Shown here: positions 46,254-55,545 of the stretch, piece by piece
Layout of the letters: each line of letters starts with the position of its first letter
Position numbering within the stretch: position 1 is the first letter of the stretch
From: CAVVEC01 sp963747105
GTDB lineage: Bacteria > Acidobacteriota > Terriglobia > Terriglobales > Acidobacteriaceae
Direction of reading: 5' to 3'
Length of the DNA stretch: 64,000 nt
Assembly: GCA_963747105.1 (NCBI GenBank)
Contig: CAVVEC010000015.1
Coordinates: forward strand, 1-64,000
Program-made: the position numbers and the translations under genes
The notes under the pieces: generated by a model
Told to the model about the DNA's origin: nothing
What the model saw: only the letters and a program-made list of their open reading frames with translations
Databases searched by the model: none

Positions 46254-46687
46254 TTGCCCTTGCCGAACATGCGCGACAGCAAGTCGGTGCGCAAGTTCTC
46301 CAGACGGTCCGCCGCGGCCTGCACCGGGGCTTGGTCTTCAAAATTCAAATTGCGTTTGATATCGCGCAATTTGGCAGCCATTTTACGAAACGCGATTTCC
46401 GCGCTCTTCAACTTCCTTGCCGACTGGATCGCTGCGTCGTGCGCCTTTTCCGAGTAGGTCACGACATCATTCACTGCAGCCCGGGCGTCGCCGACTTTAC
46501 CCTCAGTGTAGAGTTGGTCAGCGAACTTGAGCTGTCGCCCGGCAATTTCGACATATAAGCCGGGGCGATCCTCCACACGCGCGGATTCCGCCCGGGCAAT
46601 CAGTTCCTGAAGAGTTTCTGGCTTAGAACCGAACGCCGCGAGGGCGGCGGCCAGGAGAACGGCGACCATTGCGATCTGGAAGCGCAT
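46250..46687 (-). CDS. Exported helical protein of unknown function
   Basis: A 145-aa protein starting at ATG 46687 with a signal peptide (MVAVLLAAALAAFGS). LQELIARAESARVEDRPGLYVEIAGRQLKFADQLY and DAAIQSARKLKSAEIAFRKM are amphipathic helices. The start follows the TPR gene stop by 5 nt and it overlaps the next gene by 4 bp, so the three are surely cotranscribed. Confidence 0.72.
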   Translation of the reverse strand: MRFQIAMVAVLLAAALAAFGSKPETLQELIARAESARVEDRPGLYVEIAGRQLKFADQLYTEGKVGDARAAVNDVVTYSEKAHDAAIQSARKLKSAEIAFRKMAAKLRDIKRNLNFEDQAPVQAAADRLENLRTDLLSRMFGKGK

Positions 46688-46692
46688 AGTGC

Positions 46693-48012
46693 CTACTTTT
46701 TCGGCTCGATGGCGATCAGACGATGGCGAGCCTGCCATTCCTGATCCGGATACTGGCCGTTCGCCAGCTCAAGGAACTTATGGTAATTTTCCGATGCCTG
46801 CTTGTAGTCGCGCAAGTGATCGTAGGCGCTGGCGCGGAGAAAGTAACTAACCGGAATCTCAGGGAGAAATCTGGCGCGGGCATCGGCGGCCTTGATGGCA
46901 AGCTCATAATTCTTGTTCTCACTCGCCGCTACGGCTAGATCACCATAGGCGGCGCCGAAGTCTGGTTTGAGTTTCACCGCGATCAACAGTTCCTGTTGCG
47001 CCTCGGGAAATTTCCGTTGGTTGAGAAAAGCCACTCCCAGGCCGTGATGCAATTCGGCGTCGTTCCCGTTGGTGGACAGCAGCGTGCGGTATTGCGCTTC
47101 CGCCAGATCGTATTTCCTGGCAGCGGCATAGAGCTGCGCCAGATCCCGCTGTGCGCCGGGATCACCAGGTGCGAGCTTGGCGGCGGCTTGCAATTCCCCG
47201 ATCGCATCGTCGTTCTTCCCGATAGCGGCTAGCGTACGCCCTAGTTGCATGTGGGCCGCGGCATCGTTCGGACGCAACGCGACTAACTGGCTCAGGATTC
47301 TCTCCGCATCGGCCAGCCGGTGTCCACGCATATAAATATTGGCCAGGCCGGTCAGAGCATCGGCATCAGTGGGATCAATTTCCAAAACCTGTTTGTACTC
47401 CTGCTCAGCATCGGCAAACCGATTCTCCCTTTCGAGCAGCAGTCCCGCTGAGAGATGAGGCTCCGGATCTTTGGGATCGAGAGTCGCAGTCTGCTTGTAT
47501 GCCTCGATTGCTTCCTCCGGCCTGCTGCTCTCCAGCACATGGGCGAGAGAAAGCCAGGCTCGTGCGTGGCCTTCGTCAGCATTGGCGGTAGGCTTCAGCG
47601 TGGTGGCAGCGCGCAGAAACTGTTCCGCGTCCGCTTGACCGGTCTTGGCCAGCATAAGCCCCAAATTCAGATTGGATTCGAAGACGTCCGGTTTGGCCGC
47701 CACCGACTTGCGGTACGCGGCAATGGACTCCGGTGCGTTCCCCAGACCGTTGTACACAAATCCCAGGTCAAACCAGGCTTCATAATTCGCGGGATCCGCC
47801 GCGACAACTTTTTTCAACAGCGGCTCGGCGGTTGCGTAATCTTTCTTCTCGATAGCAGCTTCAGCCTGGGTGAGTTCTGGGGGGAAAGAGGGGTTTTCTT
47901 CGGCGATCTTATGATGGCGAACGGTTCGACCGGCGTCCTGAGCATGCAATGGCATGCCGAGGTTGAGCCCCGCCAGTAACAGCACAATCGAAATTTGCCT
48001 ACTTGTTCCCAT
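46693..48012 (-). CDS. Exported TPR-repeat protein
   Basis: A 439-aa protein. ATG 48012 gives MGTSRQISIVLLLAGLNLGMPLHAQ, a signal peptide, and overlaps the uvrA stop by 14 bp. About ten TPR units follow (AWFDLGFVYNGLGNAPESIAAY, ALTGLANIYMRGHRLADAERI, HHGLGVAFLNQRKFPEAQQELL). Probably a periplasmic scaffold for the two small exported helical proteins encoded next. Confidence 0.82.
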   Translation of the reverse strand: MGTSRQISIVLLLAGLNLGMPLHAQDAGRTVRHHKIAEENPSFPPELTQAEAAIEKKDYATAEPLLKKVVAADPANYEAWFDLGFVYNGLGNAPESIAAYRKSVAAKPDVFESNLNLGLMLAKTGQADAEQFLRAATTLKPTANADEGHARAWLSLAHVLESSRPEEAIEAYKQTATLDPKDPEPHLSAGLLLERENRFADAEQEYKQVLEIDPTDADALTGLANIYMRGHRLADAERILSQLVALRPNDAAAHMQLGRTLAAIGKNDDAIGELQAAAKLAPGDPGAQRDLAQLYAAARKYDLAEAQYRTLLSTNGNDAELHHGLGVAFLNQRKFPEAQQELLIAVKLKPDFGAAYGDLAVAASENKNYELAIKAADARARFLPEIPVSYFLRASAYDHLRDYKQASENYHKFLELANGQYPDQEWQARHRLIAIEPKK

Positions 48013-50965
48013 CCGCACGCGACAATCCGTTTCCATTGAGGACACGGGCCAGAAACTTTCCGGTATACGACTTCGGCAGTTTGGCGATAGCTTCCGGCGG
48101 GCCCGATCCAATCACGTAGCCGCCGCGTTCGCCCCCTTCGGGGCCAAGATCGATGACCCAATCCGCCGTTTTGATCACTTCCAGGTTGTGTTCGATCACC
48201 AGGATCGAGCCCCCTGCTTCAATTAGACGGCGAAAAGCAGCCAGCAGTTTGCTGATATCGTCGAAATGAAGGCCCGTCGTGGGCTCATCAAAAATATACA
48301 AAACGTGCGGCCGGCGCTTACTTTCCCCCGAACCGCCGCGCCGGCCGATCTCCCGCGCCGCCGGCTGCAGGTGGGCGGCCAGTTTCATGCGTTGGGCTTC
48401 GCCTCCGGAAAGTGTAGTCGCCGACTGGCCCAGTCGCAGATATCCCAGACCAACCTCCTCCAACACACGCAGCTTATCCACAATCTTAGGCACGCCGCTG
48501 AAAAACTGGAGGGCTTCCTTCACCGTAAGCTGCAAGACTTCATGAATATTCTTGCCGCGATAGCGCACCTCCAGCACCTGCGGCTTGTAGCGGGCGCCCT
48601 TGCACTCTTCGCAGATCAACTCTACATCAGCAAGGAATTGCATCTCCACTGTCACCGTGCCGTCTCCCTGGCAGGTATCACAGCGGCCTCCGGGAATGTT
48701 GAACGAGAAATGCCCGGCGGTGAATCCGCGCTTCTTCGCTTCCGGCAGGGATGCAAACAAATCGCGGATGCCGTCGAAAGCCTTGATGTAGGTCACGGGA
48801 TTGGAGCGCGGTGTGCGCCCGATGGGAGATTGATCTACCAGAACAACCTCATCAATGAACTCCGCTCCCTGCACCCGGTCCCAGGCAGCAGCAGATGGAG
48901 CGGTGCCATCAGGTTGCTTCTTCGCCGCTGCCAGGGCCTGATAGAGCACGTCATGGAGCAGCGTGGATTTCCCCGAACCGGAGACGCCGGTGATGGCTAC
49001 TACCATGCGCAGCGGAACGGTTAGATCAATGCGTTTCAGATTGTGGGCCCTCGCCCCGCAAATCGTGATCTGCTGCGGCCCGGGCTTGCGCCGGACATTC
49101 GGTATTTGAATGCTCAGCTCTCCTGCAAGATAGCGTCCGGTGAGGGAAGCAGGCATTTCCCGAATCTCATCGTAGGTGCCGGCCGCGATCACTTGGCCGC
49201 CATGCTCTCCAGCGCCCGGCCCCAGGTCGAGGATGGTATTGGAAGCGCGCATCACATCGGGATCATGCTCAACCACGAGGATGGTGTTACCCAGGTCGCG
49301 CAGATCGTGCAGAATCTTGATCAGGCGGTGAGTGTCGCGGCTGTGCAGCCCAATGGAGGGCTCGTCCAGCACATAAAGCGTTCCCACCAGTCGCGAGCCT
49401 AGCGACGTCGCGAGCTGAATACGCTGCGCTTCGCCTCCTGACAGCGTGGAGGCCAACCGGTCGAGCGTCAGATATTCCAGCCCTACTTCATTCAGAAACC
49501 GCAGCCGCTCGCGAATCTCCTGCAGAAGCTTGTCGGCGATTCCCGCCTCCTGTTCAGTCAGTTGAACCGCTGCAAAAAAGTTCGCGGCCTCTTCCACGGT
49601 CAGGCTGCACACATCACAGATGTTCTTGCCGTTGATTTTCACCTGCCGCGCTTCGGTACGGAGGCGGGCTCCATTGCAGGTGGAACAGATCGAGTATCCG
49701 CGGTAGCGGCTGAGGAAGACGCGCACGTGCAGCTTGTATTTCTTGCGCTCCAGATGATTGAAGAAGCCGCGCACGCCCCAAAACCGTCCCTCGCCTTCGA
49801 TCACCAGCCTTTGATGCTCGGAGTCCAATTCTGACCAGGGCACATCGAGTGGGATCTCTACCTGGCGGGCAAAACGTTTCAGGTCGGGAAGGAACGCGCG
49901 GTATTTGGGTTTGGTCCAGGGCTCGACTGCGCCTTCGTTCAGGCTTTTCGATTTGTCAGGGATGACGAGGTCGAGATCGAAGTCAATTGTGTTCCCAAAT
50001 CCCTGGCAGCGCGGGCACGCGCCATACGGGTTGTTGAACGAGAACAGGCGCGGCTCGGGCTCCTCGTATCGAATGTTGCAGGCTTTGCATTCAAAACGCT
50101 GGGAGAAGCGAAGTCTTTCTGGAGGCTGCCCTTCCCGCGGGGCAGTCTCGAAGATAACCTCGCCTGCCTCCCGGTAGCTGATCTCGATGGCGTCTACGAT
50201 TCGCGCCCGCACGTCGGGCGAGACGGCGAGGCGATCTACCAGCACAAAGACCGATGTCGCGAAATCAATGTCCAGCAAGGACTCCGGGGTGGAAAACTCG
50301 AAAATCTGTCCATCCTGATAAAGCCGGTTGAAACCCCGGGTGCGGAGATCAAGGAGTCGCGTCTTGAGCTGATCGGAAATCGCAGCGCCGGCGTCTCGCC
50401 GTTTGTCTTGTGAACGTCCCGCGCGGGCGGTCGACGGCCTGCTCTTTTTTCGGGTCTCACTCTGGGCCGTCTCGGGTGAAACTGAATGCAGAGCCTGCAA
50501 TGGAAACAGCACATGGAGCCGCGTGCCCTGGCCCAGCGCGAGCACCGCATCGGCGACTTCGTCGACCGTGTCTTTCTTGACCTCCTTGCCGCATTTCAGG
50601 CAGTAGGTCCGGCCGACTCGAGCGAACAGCAAGCGTAAGTAGTCATAAATCTCAGTGGCCGTGCCCACGGTAGAACGCGGATTTCGGGTGGTGTTTTTCT
50701 GCCGGATTGCCACCGCAGGAGCAATACCGTCGATCAGGTCCACGTCTGGCTTCTCAATCCGCTCCAGGAATTGGCGGGCGTAGGCGGAGAGAGATTCCAC
50801 ATAGCGGCGCTGGCCCTCGGCATAGATCGTGTCGAAGGCCAGGGAAGACTTGCCCGAACCTGACACTCCGGTCACAACCGTCAGCGAGTTGTGGGGAATT
50901 TCAAAATCAATGTTCTTGAGGTTATGAACTCGCGCCCCGCGAACAACGATGGTTTCCGTGGACAT
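47999..50965 (-). CDS. uvrA: Excinuclease ABC subunit A
   Basis: A 988-aa nucleotide-excision-repair ATPase. Start ATG 50965 (MSTETIVVRGARVHNL). Two ABC modules: Walker A GVSGSGKSSLAFD near residue 32 and GVSGSGKSTLLHD near 640; signatures LSGGEAQRIQLA and LSGGEAQRMKLA. Zinc modules include CLKCGKEV, CKACNIRYEEPEP with CPRCQGFG, CSTCNGAR, and CDTCQGDG with CEECKGARY. A basic low-complexity insertion (KKSRPSTARAGRSQDKRRD, about residue 178) is unusual. First gene of a probable four-gene unit with the TPR and two exported proteins. Confidence 0.96.
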   Translation of the reverse strand: MSTETIVVRGARVHNLKNIDFEIPHNSLTVVTGVSGSGKSSLAFDTIYAEGQRRYVESLSAYARQFLERIEKPDVDLIDGIAPAVAIRQKNTTRNPRSTVGTATEIYDYLRLLFARVGRTYCLKCGKEVKKDTVDEVADAVLALGQGTRLHVLFPLQALHSVSPETAQSETRKKSRPSTARAGRSQDKRRDAGAAISDQLKTRLLDLRTRGFNRLYQDGQIFEFSTPESLLDIDFATSVFVLVDRLAVSPDVRARIVDAIEISYREAGEVIFETAPREGQPPERLRFSQRFECKACNIRYEEPEPRLFSFNNPYGACPRCQGFGNTIDFDLDLVIPDKSKSLNEGAVEPWTKPKYRAFLPDLKRFARQVEIPLDVPWSELDSEHQRLVIEGEGRFWGVRGFFNHLERKKYKLHVRVFLSRYRGYSICSTCNGARLRTEARQVKINGKNICDVCSLTVEEAANFFAAVQLTEQEAGIADKLLQEIRERLRFLNEVGLEYLTLDRLASTLSGGEAQRIQLATSLGSRLVGTLYVLDEPSIGLHSRDTHRLIKILHDLRDLGNTILVVEHDPDVMRASNTILDLGPGAGEHGGQVIAAGTYDEIREMPASLTGRYLAGELSIQIPNVRRKPGPQQITICGARAHNLKRIDLTVPLRMVVAITGVSGSGKSTLLHDVLYQALAAAKKQPDGTAPSAAAWDRVQGAEFIDEVVLVDQSPIGRTPRSNPVTYIKAFDGIRDLFASLPEAKKRGFTAGHFSFNIPGGRCDTCQGDGTVTVEMQFLADVELICEECKGARYKPQVLEVRYRGKNIHEVLQLTVKEALQFFSGVPKIVDKLRVLEEVGLGYLRLGQSATTLSGGEAQRMKLAAHLQPAAREIGRRGGSGESKRRPHVLYIFDEPTTGLHFDDISKLLAAFRRLIEAGGSILVIEHNLEVIKTADWVIDLGPEGGERGGYVIGSGPPEAIAKLPKSYTGKFLARVLNGNGLSRADGNK

Positions 50966-51061
50966 CGGTAAAAGGACCGCCACAGCCACTCCGCAGCCCC
51001 CTTGCTGTCGGGTTTACGCGCCCTCAGGTCCTCTGGCGGCGTCAGAAGCAGGTGCGGAGTC

Positions 51062-51073
51062 TTCTATTATAAG
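51062..51073 (-). promoter_or_regulatory. Possible -10 region for uvrA
   Basis: CTTATAATAGAA on the minus strand holds a consensus TATAAT, about 100 nt upstream of uvrA. No good -35 at 17 nt was found. The same 12-mer recurs at 52941-52952. The rest of 50966-51311 shows no gene. Confidence 0.3.
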
Positions 51074-51311
51074 GCAGCGCGGTGGCCACGCGCCGAGGTC
51101 AAAAAAGCCGGTAGTAGGACAATTCTGGGGTGCTGAATGTATGGAATAGTATGGGACTCCCGATTTTTGTTTTCGGCGAAGGTCAGGATGATAAAGAAGC
51201 CTCCTTAAGCCCTAGGCTCCGCCTTCTGAAGTAGCCGTGTCGCATCCGAGATGGCCCGATCCCAAGAATCTGCGGTTTCCGGATTTCGCGCTTGACATCC
51301 TTGTTGACATA

Positions 51312-51812
51312 ATGTCAAATGTTCTTGTGGCAAATAAATACAACGCGGACTTGATGGTGGCCTTCGATGAGTTGCAGAGGTATGTTGCGGAACGCGAGGC
51401 CCTGGAAACGAAGATCGCTAAACAGAAAAAAAGAATTAGCGCACTTCTGGAGTTGGCTTACCCCGACAACCCGCCTATTTCTGGGCTCGTCGAAGGTGTA
51501 ACAGACGCTTGTCGGACCGTCCTCCGAGGGGCAATCCGACCGCTGTTTCCGGCAGAGATACGGAATCAAGTGGAGGCCTTGGGTATTACCAATCAGCAAA
51601 ATCTGTTGGCATCGGTGCACACCATCTTGAAGAGGCTCAAGGAATCCGACGAAATTGAAGAGGTTCTCGATCCCGAGGGCACCGGCGCTACCGCGCCAGC
51701 GTATAGATGGGTAGGGCGCAACTTGGCAAACTTGCGCGCGTTGATGGGATTGATCCCACCTCCGTCTGGTCCCACTTTTCCGATAGTAGTCGATCGCGGG
51801 AAGAAAAAATGA
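51312..51812 (+). CDS. Coiled-coil plus winged-helix-like protein, unknown
   Basis: 166 aa from ATG 51312; GTG 51237 in frame would add 25 residues and the start is uncertain. Residues 14-55 form a coiled coil (LMVAFDELQRYVAEREALETKIAKQKKRI). A winged-helix-like region follows (CRTVLRGAIRPLFPAEIRNQVEALG, ASVHTILKRLKESDEIEEVL). This plan occurs in small accessory proteins of unknown function; no partner gene is evident. Confidence 0.6.
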   Translation: MSNVLVANKYNADLMVAFDELQRYVAEREALETKIAKQKKRISALLELAYPDNPPISGLVEGVTDACRTVLRGAIRPLFPAEIRNQVEALGITNQQNLLASVHTILKRLKESDEIEEVLDPEGTGATAPAYRWVGRNLANLRALMGLIPPPSGPTFPIVVDRGKKK

Positions 51813-51889
51813 CTTTGGAGTGAAATACGAAACGCCGCGGTAGCAGCGCAGAGCGTTTTCTTCAAGAATTGCTCAGCTAGGAGCATCCG

Positions 51890-52390
51890 ATGCCTGTTTC
51901 GCTGGTTAGTCCGAACATTCGTGGGGTCCTGCACTGTGGGCATTGTCCATGCCAAATTGTGTTCCCATTCTCCACACTTCCACCCAAACCTGAAAATCAA
52001 GAAATGTGGCCTAACCAGCGGGATTGGCTATATTTTGCGTGTCCTGAATGCAGGATTGCATCTGCCTATATTGAGTGTCGTAACGAGGCCCTCCCAACGA
52101 ACCAAACGACACGCTATGACGATCGGATGGTGATCCGCATATCGTTTTTATGCGAACAAGGCATCTGCCGAGTTCCTCGGCAATTTCACATACTAGCGGA
52201 TGCCCAAGTGACCGAAACCACAGAAACCGAGCTGCAGGATTTGCTAGCCAGCGGATATTGGACTGGCGCTGGCCCGTGTGCGCATACCATCGGTATAAGT
52301 ACGAACCAAAAAGTCTCCTTTGATTCGATTCGCGGGGGAAGTGACCTGCGGGGATACAACCGGAACGCTTCATTTTGGAGAGATTTTTAG
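51890..52390 (+). CDS. Small Cys-rich protein of unknown function
   Basis: A 166-aa protein with HCGHCPCQIVF near residue 16 and YFACPECRIASAYIEC near 50, which together could bind zinc. A third Cys/His group lies later (CEQGICR, GPCAHTIG). No family recognised. It follows the coiled-coil gene by 77 bp. Confidence 0.5.
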   Translation: MPVSLVSPNIRGVLHCGHCPCQIVFPFSTLPPKPENQEMWPNQRDWLYFACPECRIASAYIECRNEALPTNQTTRYDDRMVIRISFLCEQGICRVPRQFHILADAQVTETTETELQDLLASGYWTGAGPCAHTIGISTNQKVSFDSIRGGSDLRGYNRNASFWRDF

Positions 52391-52468
52391 TGGTAACACA
52401 GAATTAGCCCACTACCGAAAAAGCCAGAATATTGCCGTGGCCCAATTTAGTGGTAAAGAAACAACTGC

Positions 52469-52690
52469 ATGGCAAGAACACCTAAGCCGCCGAAAACCGA
52501 TGAGCAGCGAGCGGAAGAAAGACGCAGGCGTAACTTTGCGGAAGAACTCGAACTGATCGCCGAATACCTGGGGGAAGAGGATTTTGTGGCGGCGGTAAAG
52601 GGCTACAAGCCAGATGTCAGCAGGGAAGAATTACAAGAGTGGATCAGGCTGTTTCGCGACGTCGTCCGCGAGAAGCGCGGGCTTTATTGA
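52469..52690 (+). CDS. Small charged protein
   Basis: 73 aa, highly charged and helical (QRAEERRRRNFAEELELIAEYLG, SREELQEWIRLFRDVVREKRG). No family recognised. Its 3' end overlaps the opposite-strand small ORF by 47 bp, so only one of the two may be expressed. Confidence 0.5.
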   Translation: MARTPKPPKTDEQRAEERRRRNFAEELELIAEYLGEEDFVAAVKGYKPDVSREELQEWIRLFRDVVREKRGLY

Positions 52691-52865
52691 CAATTCGATC
52701 GAAGTTCTGCTCTGCCTTCTGAAATTCCTCTTTGCTCAGTTTCTTGTGCTGGACTTCGACCATGTCTCCAAACTTTTCCGCCAGCACGGTAATAGCTTTT
52801 GGCTTCTCGGCAAGACCTTTAGGCATATTCTGCTCTTTTTTCGCAGGTAGGTTGCTATTGGCCAT
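52644..52865 (-). CDS. Small charged protein, opposite strand
   Basis: 73 aa (MANSNLPAKKEQNMPKGL, ITVLAEKFGDMVEVQHKKLS, EEFQKAEQNFDRIVNKA). Composition looks protein-like, and a TATAAT on the minus strand lies at 52945-52950. Ribosome binding site is weak and it overlaps 52469-52690. Confidence 0.35.
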   Translation of the reverse strand: MANSNLPAKKEQNMPKGLAEKPKAITVLAEKFGDMVEVQHKKLSKEEFQKAEQNFDRIVNKARASRGRRRETA

Positions 52866-52972
52866 ACAGTGTACCCTACCGCTCAAGGCATCCCTGGCCA
52901 AATCACCAAAGTAACTACCAGGTTAGATTACCGAACTTCTTTCTATTATAAGCCAGACTGGTAACCAGATGG

Positions 52973-53413
52973 ATGACCCGTCGCACCGTTCGACGCCCAC
53001 TTCTCGGCGGGAAAAGCGATAATATCTTAGCTTTCCAGGACCAAGTTTACGTTGACTCAGGCAAATTGCCCGTGGCCTTGTCTCTGACCACCGAGCTCGC
53101 TCGCGCGACTTCACGCGTCTGGTGGGCGCGGAGCCTTGTCTGCCTGCAATCTCTGCTGGTTTTCCTGTTGCAATATTCCGATCAGCATTCGGACAAGAAG
53201 AGCAACATCTACAACATTCTATGGGTGTTGGTCTTCGGCTTTGCAACGCTGAATATCCTCGGTCTGATTGCCCGGCGTTTCGAGCCTCGCCGGACGGGCC
53301 TGAGTTTCGGTGAAATCCTGGCGATTACGGTGGTAGTGGTATCGGTCTTTCTCCTGGGCTGGGAGATGCTTTATCTCTTCCACGTCCTCCCCATCAAACT
53401 GGAGCCCCATTGA
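52973..53413 (+). CDS. Small membrane protein
   Basis: 146 aa with three likely helices: VWWARSLVCLQSLLVFLL, IYNILWVLVFGFATLNILGLI and ILAITVVVVSVFLLGWEMLYLF. Cytoplasmic N terminus. No family recognised. It is followed at 15-30 nt by a zinc-ribbon protein gene. Confidence 0.6.
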   Translation: MTRRTVRRPLLGGKSDNILAFQDQVYVDSGKLPVALSLTTELARATSRVWWARSLVCLQSLLVFLLQYSDQHSDKKSNIYNILWVLVFGFATLNILGLIARRFEPRRTGLSFGEILAITVVVVSVFLLGWEMLYLFHVLPIKLEPH

Positions 53414-53440
53414 GCGACCCTTTGCGGTATGATTTCCGGC

Positions 53441-53749
53441 ATGGCGCAGAACGTCGCAGCTTTCGAGGTCACCTGCCCCTGCTGCAGCGCGGTGCTGAAG
53501 GTGGATTCCGCGACTAAGGCGGTGATTGCCCATACTGCCGCCGTCAAGCCCAGAATGTTCAACGACATGGAGGAAGCGGCCCGGGCCATGAAAGAGCAGG
53601 ACAGCCGCCGTGAATCCATTTTCCGTCAATCCGTCGAGGCCCAAAAGCACGCTTCCGACCTGCTCGAGAAGAAGTTCCAGGAAGCCGTCAAAAAGGCGAA
53701 GGAGTCCCCGGATACAGGCAAGCCCATTCGCGATTTCGATCTGGATTAA
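53441..53749 (+). CDS. Small zinc-ribbon-like protein with helical tail
   Basis: 102 aa from ATG 53441 (or 106 from 53429). An N-terminal CPCC motif in FEVTCPCCSAVLKVD suggests half a zinc ribbon or dimeric metal site. A long charged helix follows (MEEAARAMKEQDSRRESIFR, LEKKFQEAVKKAKESPD). Acidobacterial genomes carry similar short proteins of unknown role. Confidence 0.65.
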   Translation: MAQNVAAFEVTCPCCSAVLKVDSATKAVIAHTAAVKPRMFNDMEEAARAMKEQDSRRESIFRQSVEAQKHASDLLEKKFQEAVKKAKESPDTGKPIRDFDLD

Positions 53750-53895
53750 CTAAGCCGTCAAGATGAGAAGAAAGTCCAGAAACGAAATTCTGGCGGTGTA
53801 CACAAATCTTCATCCCATTTTGTAGTTGTTTTTCACAGCCTTGTGGATTTTTCGTCCCTCGGAGAACTGGACGCCCGGCGTACAATTAATCTCCG

Positions 53896-54546
53896 ATGTC
53901 CGATTCTCCCCTCCTCCTCGGTCATCGGGGCGCGCGTGCGTCTGCTTCCGTTCGCGAGAATACCCTTGCCTCCTTTGACCTCGCCCTGCGACACGGCTGC
54001 GATGGTTTTGAATTCGATGTGCGTTTAACCGCTTGCGGGCGGGCTCTGGTTTGCCACGACCCTAGAGTCGAGGGAATTACCGTCTCCCAGGCGACTTGCG
54101 ATCAGTTGGCTCACCTTCCGCGTCTGGAAGATGTTCTGCAGGGTTACGCTACCCGAGCATTTCTCGATATCGAGATCAAGGTGCAGGACCTTGAATCGCG
54201 GGTGCTAATGGCATTGCAAGAGCATGCGCCAGAGCGCGGCTACGTCATTTCGTCTTTCCTGCCTGAAGTATTGACGGAACTGAGAACCCGAAGCGTCACT
54301 GTTCCGCTGGGGATCATCTGCGACCGGCAAGAGCAGGTCACGCGATGGCGCGGATTGCCCGTTGAGTTCGTGATTCTTCACCATACCCTGATCCGCGAGA
54401 AGCTGGTGGAGGAAGTGCACCAAGCAGGTAAGAAACTGTTTGCCTGGACGGTGAACGATAAAGCTTCTATGTTGCGTCTGGCTGAATGGGAAGTCGATGG
54501 GATTGTGTCCGATGAAACAGAGTTGCTGGTACAGACCCTGAGGTGA
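53896..54546 (+). CDS. Glycerophosphodiester phosphodiesterase
   Basis: A 216-aa cytosolic GDPD (UgpQ-like) that splits glycerophosphodiesters into glycerol-3-phosphate and an alcohol. LLGHRGARA with the catalytic His, ENTLASFDLAL, DGFEFDVRLT and VCHDP give the metal-binding and catalytic residues. The C-terminal part keeps LFAWTVND and VDGIVSDE. No signal peptide. Confidence 0.93.
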   Translation: MSDSPLLLGHRGARASASVRENTLASFDLALRHGCDGFEFDVRLTACGRALVCHDPRVEGITVSQATCDQLAHLPRLEDVLQGYATRAFLDIEIKVQDLESRVLMALQEHAPERGYVISSFLPEVLTELRTRSVTVPLGIICDRQEQVTRWRGLPVEFVILHHTLIREKLVEEVHQAGKKLFAWTVNDKASMLRLAEWEVDGIVSDETELLVQTLR

Positions 54547-54640
54547 ACCGAACCAAGGTGTGCTGTTCTGGCACGATTCACCGTGAACTGCGGCTGCGCA
54601 TTGCCCCCGCTCGCGCCCCTCATTTAGAGTGTTGGCTCCG

Positions 54641-55545
54641 ATGCCAACCACGGGAGAGCGTTTCGAGCGCGCGGTTTCAATCATGGCCCGCCTGCGGGGC
54701 CCGGGCGGATGTCCTTGGGACCGCGAGCAAACCTTCGACTCCATCAAACCCTACACCCTCGAGGAGACCTACGAGGTCCTCGAAGCCATTGACAATCGCG
54801 ATTGGCACGAACTCACCGGCGAGCTCGGCGATCTGCTGTTGCAGGTTCTGTTTTACGCGCAGATGGCCAAGGAGCAGGGTACATTTTCTGTTGATGAAGT
54901 CCTCGACCGGCTTTCGATCAAACTCGTGGATCGCCACCCTCATGTCTTCGGGGACGTAAAAGCTGAGACATCTTCCGACGTTTTGCGCAATTGGGAGGCC
55001 CTCAAAGCCGAAGAAAAGAGGAAGAAGCTGGAGGCAGGTGGCGGCAAGACCGCCAAGAGTCAGGACAAACCCCAATCCGTGTTAGCCGGTGTTTCTGCGG
55101 TCATGCCAGCTTTGCTGGAAGCTCACAAACTCAGCTCGCGCGCCGCTCACGTGGGGTTTGACTGGCCCAACGTCGAGGGACTGGTCGAGAAACTTGGCGA
55201 GGAAACTGCCGAGTTGCGCGAACAGCTTAAAGAGTTCCCCGCACCCGGCCCGCAGCCGCCGGGGCGGAGTGTGGCCGGACGGCCAGGCAGCCGATCAGCG
55301 ATGAATTGCGCCAGCGCCTGGAAGACGAAGTGGGCGATCTTTTCTTCACGGTGGTGAACATTGCGCGTTATCTTTCGCTCGATCCCGAATCGGCGCTGAA
55401 GAAAACCAACCGCAAGTTCAAGCGCCGCTTTCAATGGATGGAAGAACAGCTGCAGAAGTCCGGGCGCACTCCGCAGCAAACTTCAATGGAAGAATTGGAT
55501 TCGATATGGCGGCAAGCCAAACGACTGGAGAAGGACCGGCGGTGA
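54641..55545 (+). CDS. mazG: MazG nucleoside triphosphate pyrophosphohydrolase, one frameshift
   Basis: About 300 aa when restored; removes pyrophosphate from (deoxy)NTPs. First MazG unit: GGCPWDREQTFDSIKPY, LEETYEVLEAID and GELGDLLLQVLFYAQMA. Second: HVGFDWPNVEGLVEKLGEETAEL and LEDEVGDLFFTVVNIARYL. The frame breaks near 55270 in a GC-rich stretch (GPQPPGRS region); the upstream frame otherwise ends at 55357 with unrelated residues. ATG 54641. The stop overlaps the next start (GTGA). Confidence 0.88.

Noticed and set aside
51237..51311. GTG 51237 as the start of the coiled-coil gene
   Set aside because: Added residues look non-conserved and no ribosome binding site precedes it; ATG 51312 is preferred, though neither start is strong.
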